Source of the DNA: Dokdonella_A sp039926425
GTDB taxonomy: Bacteria > Pseudomonadota > Gammaproteobacteria > Xanthomonadales > Rhodanobacteraceae
Assembly: GCF_039926425.1 (NCBI RefSeq)
Contig: NZ_JBDSWZ010000079.1
Coordinates: 1-64,000, forward strand
DNA: 64,000 nucleotides
Direction of reading: 5' to 3'
Every line of letters starts with the position of its first letter. Position 1 is the stretch's first letter. Both the position numbers and the translations under genes were made by a program. Under the pieces are notes generated by a model that saw only the letters and a program-made list of their open reading frames with translations, was not told the origin of the DNA and did no database searches. Positions 1 to 7,913 of this stretch are shown here, piece after piece.

Positions 1-359
1 GCGTCGCCGGAATAGTCGAACACTTCTCCGTCGTCGAAGCGAATGCGATAGAAGGGAGTGACCGGACGCAACTCCACATGGTCGGCGAGCCGCTCACCGC
101 ACAGCGTCCACAGCTCCTCGAACAGAAATGGCGCGGTCACGATCGTCGGTCCGGCGTCGAACGTGAAACCGTCCTGTCGATACACGTACGCGCGACCACC
201 GGGCGCATCAAGCTTCTCGAGCACGGTCACCTTGTAACCGCGCGCGCCGAGCCTCACTGCAGCCGCAAGCCCGCCGAATCCGGCGCCGATCACCAGCGCG
301 ACCGGAGGACTGCGCCTGGGCCCGGGAGACAGTCCGGACGGACTGGGAAGTGTCAACAT
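1..359 (-). CDS. crtI: Phytoene desaturase CrtI, N-terminal part (cut by window edge)
   Basis: The translated start contains a dinucleotide-binding fold (ALVIGAGFGGLAAAVRLGARG, about residues 21-41) followed by VTVLEKLDAPGGRAYVYRQD and TFDAGPTIVTAP, the signature N-terminus of bacterial CrtI-type phytoene desaturases. These FAD enzymes introduce double bonds into phytoene on the way to neurosporene, lycopene or spheroidene/spirilloxanthin carotenoids at the membrane. About 120 residues are visible; the rest lies beyond position 1. The ATG at 357-359 is chosen because it gives a short leader before the Rossmann motif. CrtD is a related family, but the glycine motif and following segment fit CrtI better. 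The gene diverges from idi, and a PpsR-type operator overlaps its start codon. Confidence 0.88.
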   Translation of the reverse strand, partial: MLTLPSPSGLSPGPRRSPPVALVIGAGFGGLAAAVRLGARGYKVTVLEKLDAPGGRAYVYRQDGFTFDAGPTIVTAPFLFEELWTLCGERLADHVELRPVTPFYRIRFDDGEVFDYSGD

Positions 360-368
360 TGTGTGACA
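351..368. promoter_or_regulatory. PpsR/CrtJ-type operator overlapping the crtI start
   Basis: The sequence is TGTCA-N8-TGACA, a perfect 5+5 inverted repeat that fits the TGT-N12-ACA consensus of the photosynthesis repressor PpsR/CrtJ. It covers the crtI start codon (357-359) and touches the likely -10 element, so binding should block crtI; it could also affect the divergent idi gene. A full-length PpsR is encoded in this window at 13885-15366. Confidence 0.75.
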
Positions 369-394
369 ATATAGAAGTCCGAATGGAGTGACAA
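368..394 (-). promoter_or_regulatory. Possible crtI promoter with a very short or absent leader
   Basis: Read on the minus strand, TTGTCA (389-394) and TATATT (368-373) are separated by 15 bp, shorter than the optimal 17. The -10 hexamer ends only 8 bp before the ATG, so transcription would begin at or next to the start codon. The PpsR operator directly abuts it. The spacing is non-ideal, so this is tentative. Confidence 0.35.
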
Positions 395-563
395 CTGAAA
401 AAGCCACGCCGCATTTCCGCGCTTGTCGACGCTCGCGCCACGCCGGGGAGAGAGCCCTCGAATGGGCTTGGCCACGATGAAAGCCGACACAGTCGGCGAA
501 CCTGCGCGTGTGGTGCTGTCGCGAAAATATCCGCTGATTCGTTCGTCCGGCGTGGAGGTTGAA

Positions 564-1130
564 ATGGACAGCGTTCCGAACATCCGCAACGCCGTGGTGT
601 CGTTCGACAACGAACCGTTGATCCTCGTCGACGAGGATGATCGCGAAATCGGCTACCTCCCGAAGTCCGAAGCACATCTGGGCGCCGGACGCCTTCACCG
701 CGCATTTTCGTTGTTCGTGTTCGACGAGCGCGGTCGCCTGCTGATGCAGCGTCGCGCGGCCACCAAGCGACTGTGGCCCGACTACTGGTCCAATACCTGC
801 TGCAGCCATCCGCGTCGCGGCGAAGACATCAACAGCGCGGTTCACCGTCGTCTTCACGAAGAGCTGCGACTCAGCTGTCCCCTCGAGTTCCTGTTCAAGT
901 TCCAGTACCAGGCGCAGTTTGATGCGGCGGGTGCGGAGAACGAGTTGTGCTGGGTCTACTCGGGCTGCTCGAACACCGTGCCGGATTTCAACCAGAACGA
1001 AATCTCCGATGTGCGTTACATCGAGCCCGCTGAGCTCGACCTGGAAATGAAGCGCCACCCGCGTGATTTCACACCGTGGTTCAAGCTTGAGTGGGCGCGG
1101 ATCCGGCGCGGTATCGCCCGCACCGCCTGA
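564..1130 (+). CDS. idi: Isopentenyl-diphosphate delta-isomerase, type I
   Basis: This 188-aa Nudix-fold enzyme interconverts IPP and DMAPP, feeding geranylgeranyl-PP for carotenoids and the bacteriochlorophyll tail. Visible are PLILVDEDDREIGYLPKSEAH, LHRAFSLFVFDERGRLLMQRR, the NTCCSHP motif with the catalytic cysteine, the Nudix-like LHEEL, and the glutamate in NELCWVY. The ATG at 564 is chosen because GGAGG (554-558) lies 5 bp upstream and the product then matches the usual length of about 180 residues; upstream in-frame ATGs lack such support. It diverges from crtI, and idi genes are common in photosynthesis clusters. Confidence 0.92.
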   Translation: MDSVPNIRNAVVSFDNEPLILVDEDDREIGYLPKSEAHLGAGRLHRAFSLFVFDERGRLLMQRRAATKRLWPDYWSNTCCSHPRRGEDINSAVHRRLHEELRLSCPLEFLFKFQYQAQFDAAGAENELCWVYSGCSNTVPDFNQNEISDVRYIEPAELDLEMKRHPRDFTPWFKLEWARIRRGIARTA

Positions 1131-1151
1131 CGCTCGCGTGGCGATGTCCGC

Positions 1152-1910
1152 TCAGGCGACAGTGTTTGCCGAGGTATCGACGACGTCTGTGGCTGGCGCC
1201 AACGCCAGCCGTGCGGCCACGATCCGCAAGACCGGCATGCTGCACGCCAATGTGAGATGACCGCCGGGCACTTCGACGTTTTCCGTGCACGGGCCTTCCA
1301 GCTCGAGCGCGTTCCGCCACGGCACGACTGCATCGCTTTTCGAATGGATGGCTGTCGTTGGCACGACCGGCACCGCGTGCGAAGGAACGAAACCGGGGTC
1401 GCCAAGCGCACTGCGAAGCGTCTCGAACGATCGAATCCATCGGTAGGCGCCGGCGAGTTCTGCCGCGCATGGCTGGATCGGAGTTCCCAGCGTGATTACC
1501 CTTCGAACCAGCCCGGGTCGACGGCGCGCCATTTCGCGCGCGTAGAGTCCACCGGCACTCCAGCCGATCAGAGTGAGCGTTTTCGCGCCGTCCGCAATGT
1601 GTTGCGCATGAGCGAGCAGGCGTTCGAGCACGCGCAGGCTGAGGCCGAGATTGCGGCCCTCGTTCCATCCGTGAACCGCGTAACCGAGTCGATCGATCGC
1701 GCGCGCCATTGGCGCCAGCGCAAGGTCACCCGTTGCGAACGCCGGCAGGAGCATGACCGGATGACCATCGCCGTGCGCCAGTGATTCGGTCGAGGCCGCG
1801 GATTCGAAATCGGACCGTTCGCGCGACGTGTGCGTCTCCCCGAGCAGGAGGCGCATCGCGCCGAACCCTGTCGCTCTTGCACGATCTGCCACGGGATGTG
1901 TGTTCCGCAT
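1152..1910 (-). CDS. Alpha/beta-hydrolase in the bchO position
   Basis: The 252-aa protein has an alpha/beta-hydrolase fold: strand PVMLLPAFATGD, nucleophile elbow GWSAGG (Ser about residue 118), an acid in HSKSDAVVPW, and a histidine in PGGHLTLA. It starts 2 bp after the bchD stop, so it should be co-transcribed with bchI and bchD. In many purple bacteria that slot is held by bchO, a hydrolase thought to assist Mg-chelatase. This sequence does not show the usual BchO HGTGAS/HSAGA motifs and looks more like lipase- or PGAP1-type hydrolases (GWSxGGxYARE). It may be a divergent or replacement BchO; the substrate is unknown. Confidence 0.7.
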   Translation of the reverse strand: MRNTHPVADRARATGFGAMRLLLGETHTSRERSDFESAASTESLAHGDGHPVMLLPAFATGDLALAPMARAIDRLGYAVHGWNEGRNLGLSLRVLERLLAHAQHIADGAKTLTLIGWSAGGLYAREMARRRPGLVRRVITLGTPIQPCAAELAGAYRWIRSFETLRSALGDPGFVPSHAVPVVPTTAIHSKSDAVVPWRNALELEGPCTENVEVPGGHLTLACSMPVLRIVAARLALAPATDVVDTSANTVA

Positions 1911-1912
1911 GC

Positions 1913-3721
1913 CTAGCGCCTTGCTGGCGCGCGTGCGCCCTTGACGACGCTCGACAGCGACGCCGCGTCCGCGTAGGGCAGTGGCAGGTACGTCGCATCC
2001 ATTGCTGCGGCGAGCAGTGCTGCAGCGACTTGCGGGCGCGGCGAGGTATCTAGGAACAGCGTGGTGATCGACGCCGCACGCAGACGCGACGCGGCGGCAC
2101 GCGCATCGGACTCGGCCCGCTCACGGTTTCCGGAACCATCTCGCGCAATGTTCGCCCGACCATCGGTGAGAAGGACCAGCGTTGCCGAATGGCCTGCGCG
2201 CTTGACCTGTTCCGCGAGCGCGATGCCGGCATCGATCGCGGCGGCGAGCGGAGTACCGCCTCCGCCGGGAAGTCCGGCGAGGCTGCGTTTGGCGCGAATC
2301 AGCGAACGGGTCGGCGGCAACAGCAGTTCGGCGTCAGTGCCACGGAAGCCGATCACGGCCACCTGGTCGCGTCGCACGTAGCAGTCGGCGAGCAGCAACT
2401 CGACTGCGCCCTTCGCTTCGGCGAGCCGGTTGATTGCAGAAGACCCGGAGGCGTCGACGACAAAGATGGTGGTGGTCTGCGTGCGCTGTCGATAGCGCGT
2501 GACGTGGAAATCCTGGCGACGGATCTCGACGCGCCGGGCCAGCGATGGTGCTCGCGCAGCGCGTCGCAAAGGCTGCCACGGCGCTGCCGCGCGCAGCGTT
2601 TCGACGAGATTGAGACGGATGCCGGCAGACGGGTCGCCCGGTCGTGTTCCTGCCGGACGGCCGCGCCGCATCGATTGCCGCAGTGCGCCGGCCCGACCGT
2701 CGGTCCGCGCGCGCGACGCGCCGCTGTCCTGCACACGCAACCGTTGCAGCAACCCGCGTGGAATCGCGGCGACAGTGGCGGCAAGAAGCAGCTCATCGAG
2801 TGGCATGTCAGGTCGATCGGACTCATCGCCGTCGTCGTGCGGATCGCTCTCTCCCGCGGTTGATGGAGGCGGTTCGTTGCGTCCGGACTCATCCGGCGCA
2901 GGCGGCGGGTCGGATCTGGTTTCCGAGGGAGCAGCCTGCTCCGGCAGAACGGCCGCCCGCGGCGCGAGCACAAGCCGCACCGCGCACGCAGCGTCCTGGT
3001 CCGTTGGTTGCGCCCGTCCGTGCAACGCGGCGAGCGCACAGGCCGCGCGTATCGCCATGATCGATGCACGGACCGACGCAACGCCGAGCTTCATCGCCAC
3101 CGAACAGACTGCTTCGCAAAGATCGTCGCCGCGAATCCGAGCAAGTCGCGTTCGCGCGAGCGCAATGGCATCCGCATCGAATACGGTCGCGTCGACGTGC
3201 TTCGCGCGCAGTCCCGACAGATCGATGAGGAAAGGCAGTCGGTCGAGCAGACTCGCCCGCACAGGTTCCTCGTCATCGCCCGCTTCGTCCAATGCAATGA
3301 CCCCGATCCGTGCAGGCGTCCGGGACGCGAGTCCGTTGCGCTCGAGCACGACAGTGTCGGTATCGAGCACCGCCGCGATGTGCGCAAGGGTGGACGCATT
3401 GAAGCGTTCGGCCATCGGCAGCACGAGGAAGCCGCCATCGGCGTCCGCCAGGATGCCGCGCTGTGCGATCGCACGACCTGCGCCAAGGGTCGCCGCGAGG
3501 TCGAGCCCGCCGAGGAGCCGCTCGTCGCCGACATTCACCGGCACCCTTCGCAGAGGCTCGACCGGCGGCAGGTAGTCGCGCAACAGCCCGAGCCAACGAT
3601 CACGCGCATGCCCGTGCGGGGCGCGGATGCATGCGCCACGCAAGCCGGTCGGATTGATCGCAATCAGCGCCGCGGCAAGCGCTGCGTCCGCCCAGCGCGC
3701 CTCGTCGTCCGCGTCGCTCAC
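1913..3721 (-). CDS. bchD: Magnesium chelatase subunit D
   Basis: BchD (602 aa) is the AAA+ platform subunit of Mg-chelatase, which with BchI and BchH inserts Mg2+ into protoporphyrin IX, the first committed step of bacteriochlorophyll synthesis. The N-terminal third is a degenerate AAA+ domain (ALIAINPTGLRGACIRAP). A long acidic/proline-rich linker follows (about 260-310). The C-terminal von Willebrand A domain has the MIDAS motif VVDASGSSA and the later LLTDGRAN. The ATG at 3719-3721 overlaps the bchI stop by 4 bp, implying translational coupling. Length fits the family (550-610 aa). Confidence 0.95.
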   Translation of the reverse strand: MSDADDEARWADAALAAALIAINPTGLRGACIRAPHGHARDRWLGLLRDYLPPVEPLRRVPVNVGDERLLGGLDLAATLGAGRAIAQRGILADADGGFLVLPMAERFNASTLAHIAAVLDTDTVVLERNGLASRTPARIGVIALDEAGDDEEPVRASLLDRLPFLIDLSGLRAKHVDATVFDADAIALARTRLARIRGDDLCEAVCSVAMKLGVASVRASIMAIRAACALAALHGRAQPTDQDAACAVRLVLAPRAAVLPEQAAPSETRSDPPPAPDESGRNEPPPSTAGESDPHDDGDESDRPDMPLDELLLAATVAAIPRGLLQRLRVQDSGASRARTDGRAGALRQSMRRGRPAGTRPGDPSAGIRLNLVETLRAAAPWQPLRRAARAPSLARRVEIRRQDFHVTRYRQRTQTTTIFVVDASGSSAINRLAEAKGAVELLLADCYVRRDQVAVIGFRGTDAELLLPPTRSLIRAKRSLAGLPGGGGTPLAAAIDAGIALAEQVKRAGHSATLVLLTDGRANIARDGSGNRERAESDARAAASRLRAASITTLFLDTSPRPQVAAALLAAAMDATYLPLPYADAASLSSVVKGARAPARR

Positions 3722-4755
3722 GCGGCCGTTCCGGGCCCGAACAATTGCGCCACCGCGCGTTCGACCCGAGCGGTGGAGCCGGTGTCGTCCAGTGGATCGC
3801 GGCGCAGGCGATGCCGCAACGACATCGATGCGGAGCGGCGCAGATGGTCGTCACCGACGACCGCATCTCCGGCCAGCGCGGCGAGCGCGCGGGACGCACG
3901 GACCAGCGTCAGTTCGCCGCGAAGACCGTCGGTACCGAGGCTCATGCACAACTGCGCGGCACGCTCGAGCGCACTGTCGGGAACGCCGATGGCCGGGAGA
4001 CGCGCACGCGCCTTGACGATGTGTCGCCGGACGCGGTCGTCGTCTTTCTTCCAGTGCTCGATGAAGACGGTGCGATCGCGTTCGAAATCGTCGCGGCGTC
4101 GGACCACCGCCACACGCGCGCCGAGGTCGGTCGGCGTCCTGACTTCGACCGAGAGGCCGAACCGGTCGAGAAGTTGCGGCCGCAATTCCCCTTCTTCCGG
4201 ATTGCCGCTGCCGATCAGCACGAACCGCGCCGGATGTCGAACCGACAGGCCTTCGCGCTCGACCAGGTTTTCACCCGACGCGGCGACGTCGATCAGCAAG
4301 TCGACGAGGTGATCTTCGAGAAGGTTGACCTCGTCGACGTACAGAAACCCGCGATTTGCACGCGCCAGCAGTCCCGGTTCGAATGCCTTCACGCCATCGG
4401 CGAGTGCGCGTTCGATGTCCAGCGCGCCAACCACGCGGTCCTCGGTGGCACCGAGTGGAAGGTCGACAACCGGGACGGGAATGCGATGCGCCTTGAGCGC
4501 GGTGTGTTCACTGCGCGCACGACAGTCGGCGCACCACTGCTGTTCTGTCGCCGGGTCGCAGGCGTAGACGCAGCCGACGTTGGCACTCATCGGCGGCAAC
4601 AGCGCCGCAAGCGCGCGCACCGCGGTGGATTTGCCGGTGCCGCGATCGCCGAACACCATCACGCCGCCAATGCTTGCGTCGACCGCGGCGATCAGCAGCG
4701 CCTGCTTCATCTCCTCCTGGCCGACGATCGCGGAAAAAGGAAAAGGCTGTCCCAT
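3718..4755 (-). CDS. bchI: Magnesium chelatase ATPase subunit I
   Basis: BchI is the AAA+ motor of Mg-chelatase. The 345-aa product begins MGQPFPFSAIVGQEEMKQAL and carries Walker A (GDRGTGKST), Walker B region (FLYVDEVNLLEDHLV), sensor 1 (VLIGSGNPEEG) and an arginine-finger segment (LLDRFGLSVEV). The reading frame stays open 36 codons further upstream, but homology and the normal length of about 340-350 residues favour the ATG at 4755. It overlaps bchD by 4 bp and is first in the bchI-bchD-hydrolase operon. A PpsR-like operator lies about 90-110 bp upstream. Confidence 0.95.
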   Translation of the reverse strand: MGQPFPFSAIVGQEEMKQALLIAAVDASIGGVMVFGDRGTGKSTAVRALAALLPPMSANVGCVYACDPATEQQWCADCRARSEHTALKAHRIPVPVVDLPLGATEDRVVGALDIERALADGVKAFEPGLLARANRGFLYVDEVNLLEDHLVDLLIDVAASGENLVEREGLSVRHPARFVLIGSGNPEEGELRPQLLDRFGLSVEVRTPTDLGARVAVVRRRDDFERDRTVFIEHWKKDDDRVRRHIVKARARLPAIGVPDSALERAAQLCMSLGTDGLRGELTLVRASRALAALAGDAVVGDDHLRRSASMSLRHRLRRDPLDDTGSTARVERAVAQLFGPGTAA

Positions 4756-4844
4756 GGTCGAGAATTGTCCGCCGCCGAGGAAGGACCGCTGCGGGTCCGA
4801 ACGCGCTACGATCGCCCACCGTACCGGACGGAATTCGCACTTGA

Positions 4845-4862
4845 CGTCAAGTTTAGCAGACA
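4845..4862. promoter_or_regulatory. PpsR-like operator between bchI and hemO
   Basis: Read on the minus strand the site is TGTC-N10-GACG, one base off the TGTC-N10-GACA form seen at crtI and bchG. It sits in the 220-bp divergent region between bchI (minus) and the heme oxygenase gene (plus). I could not place a clear sigma-70 promoter beside it. Confidence 0.5.
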
Positions 4863-4975
4863 CCTTCGGGCGACTTTTCGTGATTGTCGACCGGAGGACC
4901 CCGCATGCATGCGGGTCACTCCGCGTTCGCCGACCGAACCGGCATCAATGAACGTCGTTCGCATGAGCCCTTGAG

Positions 4976-5629
4976 ATGGATACGGGCCGTCCCGAACCAC
5001 CGGGTCCGTTGTCGTTGTCCGCGCAGCTTCGTGCCAGGACGCGCGACCTGCACACCCAGGCCGAACGCAGCGGGATCATGCGCGCGCTTCTCCGCGGCGA
5101 TGTGCAACGGGCTGCGTACGTGCTGCTTCTACGCAACCTCCACGCGATCTATGCTGCGCTGGAAGCCGCCCTTGAAGCGCACGCCGCGCATCCGCTGATT
5201 GCGCCGCTGTACGACCCGTTGCTGTGGCGTCGTCGTCCGCTCGAACAAGACCTCGATGCGTTGCATGGCGCCGAATGGCGCGATCTCGCCATTACCCCGA
5301 CCACCCGCGACTACGTCATTGTGGTCACCGCCGCGAATCCCGCGACGCTGGTGGCGCACGCCTATGTCCGCTATCTCGGCGATCTCAGCGGCGGTCAGAT
5401 CCTTGCACGCATCGTGCAGGCATCGCTGCAGCTCGAGGGGACGGCTGGCTCCGAGTTCTACCGTTTCGCCACGCCCGATGCGGGCGCTCTCGCGCAACGC
5501 TTCCGGCGCCAGCTGGACGGCATTCCCGTCAACGCTGCCCTCGCAGCGATTATCGTCGGCGAGGCACGTCGATCCTTCTCGATGCACGTGCGACTGTTCG
5601 AGGAGCTGGCGGTCGCTCCGCCGTCCTGA
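4976..5629 (+). CDS. hemO: Biliverdin-producing heme oxygenase
   Basis: This 217-aa all-helical enzyme opens heme to biliverdin, CO and iron. The proximal heme ligand is probably His26 in ARTRDLHTQAE, and the distal helix shows YVRYLGDLSGGQIL with the conserved Gly-rich kink. It lies end-to-end with the bacteriophytochrome gene, whose chromophore is biliverdin, so a BphO-type role is the natural reading; an iron-acquisition role is less likely because no heme-uptake genes are nearby. It shares a divergent control region with bchI that includes a PpsR-like site. Confidence 0.92.
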   Translation: MDTGRPEPPGPLSLSAQLRARTRDLHTQAERSGIMRALLRGDVQRAAYVLLLRNLHAIYAALEAALEAHAAHPLIAPLYDPLLWRRRPLEQDLDALHGAEWRDLAITPTTRDYVIVVTAANPATLVAHAYVRYLGDLSGGQILARIVQASLQLEGTAGSEFYRFATPDAGALAQRFRRQLDGIPVNAALAAIIVGEARRSFSMHVRLFEELAVAPPS

Positions 5630-5662
5630 TCGCCCGGCGAACTCAACCGTCGCGATCTTTTT
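5628..5662 (+). terminator. Weak possible terminator after hemO
   Basis: GATCGC (5628-5633) can pair with GCGATC (5652-5657), and TTTTT follows at 5658-5662. The 18-base loop is long, and the right arm overlaps the end of the convergent bphP gene. It is weak but correctly placed to separate the two convergent genes. Confidence 0.3.
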
Positions 5663-7832
5663 CGTAAGCGCGCAATTGCGAGTAGATCGCGGTCGCACGT
5701 TGCGTGGCTGTTCGAAGATCTTCGATCAACGCTGCAACTCCGCTGTTGCCGTTGCCGTCCGCAATGTCGATCGCCGCAAGACGCGCGTTGGTGAGGATCG
5801 CACCGACCAGTGCGTCTGGCGGCTGCGCGCTCGCCAAATCGGCGGCGTTGCGACCATCGGCCCGACTCGCCTGATAGAGCGCCTCCTCCAGTTGTCGACG
5901 CGCCGCCTCGGCGCGCTTGTTTTCCGACAGATCGGTAAAGATCAGGATGAATCCAAGCACTGCACCGAGCGGACCGGGGACCACATCGGCGCGAACGCCG
6001 ACCGGGACATGGGGCGTGGACACGCCGCCAAACCGAAGCTCGCCTCGCCACGGTCGACGCTGCTCGCGAATCGTGCGGAGCATCGCACGCGCATCCGCCG
6101 ACTCGGTGAAGGCACCCGCAAGTTCGTCGAGCGTGCGGAGTGCCGATGTGCCGATCAGCGTATGGAACATGTCGTTGCTGAAGAGAATGTTGCCGCCTGC
6201 GTCGGCAATGACGACCGGCTCGCGCGCGTTGGCCACGGTGACGCGCACGAGGTTCAACTGGTGCTGCGCGATGAGCAGGCGCACCGCCTGGATCTGCACG
6301 ATGATGTCGATCAGCGTGACGCCGATCGCGCGCGCAAGGGCAATCTCGGCATTCGACCACGGCGATGCGGTGCCGCGGACGATCTGCGACCACGCCTCGA
6401 ATGACCGTCGCGGCGACAGGTTCATCGGATCGTTGTCGATCACCGCTTTGGACGGATCTCCCGCCCACGTCACCTCGCTGTACTGTTCGGCGCGGAACCA
6501 CATCAGGTAATCCGGCCGCGAAATCGAGAGCTCCAGGGCGATCAACCCGCTCGCGGTCGGACTGATCGACGCGAACGCAGGGTTTTCGCGCGACACCGAT
6601 GAACAGCAGAACATCGAATCGGTCTTCTGCGCGGCGACCCACGCAAGAAGTTTCCGCAGCTCGGGGGTCGATGGCACGTCGCCAACGGTCTGGATCTCGT
6701 CTTCGAAAAACAATGCCGCACCCGTTGCATCGAGCGGTTGCAGCAGCGTTCGCGGGCTGCGAAACAGCGCGCGCCGCCAGTCGCCATCCGTGGATGTGGC
6801 GTCGATCAGCCGCTGTTCGAGCGCACGCACAAGAATGACCCCTTGCGCGTGCGCGTAATTCTCGACTGCAGTGATGCGCGTCGAGATGACTTCGGCGAGC
6901 AGCCCGCACGCCGCACGCAGGCTGTATCCGATCCGCCGCGGCGAATAGTGGTGGCAGGCGATCAGGCCCCACAGGCGACCTTCGCGAACCAGCGACACCA
7001 CCAGGGTGGCGGTGACGCCCATGTTCTTGAGGTACTGCAGGTGGAGCGGTGACATGCTCCGCAGGTAACACAGCGACATGTCCAGTTCGCTGCTGTCGGG
7101 CAGCACCGGAACCGGCTCGTAGTGGACGTCGACGAGGACGCGGACGCGATTGCGAACGTAGAGCGCGCGCGCGCGATGCGGGATGTCGGTCGACGGATAA
7201 TGATGTCCCAGCAGGGATTCGAGCGATTTCCTGCGTGCTTCCGCAATGATCTCGCCGTGACCGTCCGGATCAAACTTGTAGACCATCACCCGGTCGTAGC
7301 CCAGCAGCGCGCGCAGCGATTGCACCACGGAGTCAGAAAGCGCGGTCACGCTCGTCGCACTGCTGAACCGCTCGACCGCAGTGCCAAGCTGCAGGCGCAG
7401 TTCCTCGCCCGTGATGTCAATGCTCTCGATCGCAGACACGTCCGAATCGACGGGCTCCAGCTCGACGATGAGTCGCTCTCCGGCAATCCGATGAAGGATG
7501 CCTTCGAACTCCAGTGCACGGGAATTTCCGGTTGCATCGACAAAGCAGCGCAGAGGTTGCGGTTCGTCGAGAAGGTCACCGTCAAGCAGTCGCTCGATTC
7601 GACGTTGCAGGTTGCCGCCGAGTTCTGCGATCGAGCGACCCACCAGCGCCTCAACGGGAATCCCCAGGAGACCTGCGACGTTTGCGCTCGCCATTTCCAC
7701 GCGCAAGCCGGTTTCATGAAGGACCAGCAGCACGCCATGTGGCTGCACGGAACCCGCAAGATGGATCAGCTCGCGCTCGCAGTTGGTGAGGTCGGCCTGA
7801 CCAAACGCCGGACTGAGCAGCAGGCCCGTCAT
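5643..7832 (-). CDS. bphP: Bacteriophytochrome (PAS-GAF-PHY-PAS) without a kinase domain
   Basis: This 729-aa red/far-red photoreceptor has the full photosensory core. Cys18 in TNCERELIH is the expected biliverdin attachment site and SVQPHGVLL follows in the PAS domain. The GAF domain (about 155-320) carries the DIP motif (Asp216) and SPLHLQYLKNMGV. The PHY domain (about 335-510) has the tongue motifs TWAGDPSK (455-462) and PRRSF (474-478). A second PAS (about 528-640) and about 85 helical residues follow. No H-box or ATP-binding HATPase motif is present. Kinase-less BphPs of this length, such as Rhodopseudomonas BphP1 (known), bind PpsR directly. Here the gene follows a PpsR paralogue by 81 bp and converges on hemO. 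Confidence 0.95.
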   Translation of the reverse strand: MTGLLLSPAFGQADLTNCERELIHLAGSVQPHGVLLVLHETGLRVEMASANVAGLLGIPVEALVGRSIAELGGNLQRRIERLLDGDLLDEPQPLRCFVDATGNSRALEFEGILHRIAGERLIVELEPVDSDVSAIESIDITGEELRLQLGTAVERFSSATSVTALSDSVVQSLRALLGYDRVMVYKFDPDGHGEIIAEARRKSLESLLGHHYPSTDIPHRARALYVRNRVRVLVDVHYEPVPVLPDSSELDMSLCYLRSMSPLHLQYLKNMGVTATLVVSLVREGRLWGLIACHHYSPRRIGYSLRAACGLLAEVISTRITAVENYAHAQGVILVRALEQRLIDATSTDGDWRRALFRSPRTLLQPLDATGAALFFEDEIQTVGDVPSTPELRKLLAWVAAQKTDSMFCCSSVSRENPAFASISPTASGLIALELSISRPDYLMWFRAEQYSEVTWAGDPSKAVIDNDPMNLSPRRSFEAWSQIVRGTASPWSNAEIALARAIGVTLIDIIVQIQAVRLLIAQHQLNLVRVTVANAREPVVIADAGGNILFSNDMFHTLIGTSALRTLDELAGAFTESADARAMLRTIREQRRPWRGELRFGGVSTPHVPVGVRADVVPGPLGAVLGFILIFTDLSENKRAEAARRQLEEALYQASRADGRNAADLASAQPPDALVGAILTNARLAAIDIADGNGNSGVAALIEDLRTATQRATAIYSQLRAYEKDRDG

Positions 7833-7913
7833 TTCCGGCCCGCAAGACGGCCGGGAACACGCTCGTGTTCGCAGGCGCGCAACATCAACCGGTGACCGGA
7901 AGCGACCACGCGC

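Noticed and set aside
7833..7913. Possibility that the HTH of the short PpsR is hidden by a frameshift
   Set aside because: Only 81 bp (27 codons) separate the stop from bphP, too few for the roughly 60-residue C-terminal domain, and no HTH-like sequence appears in the other frames.
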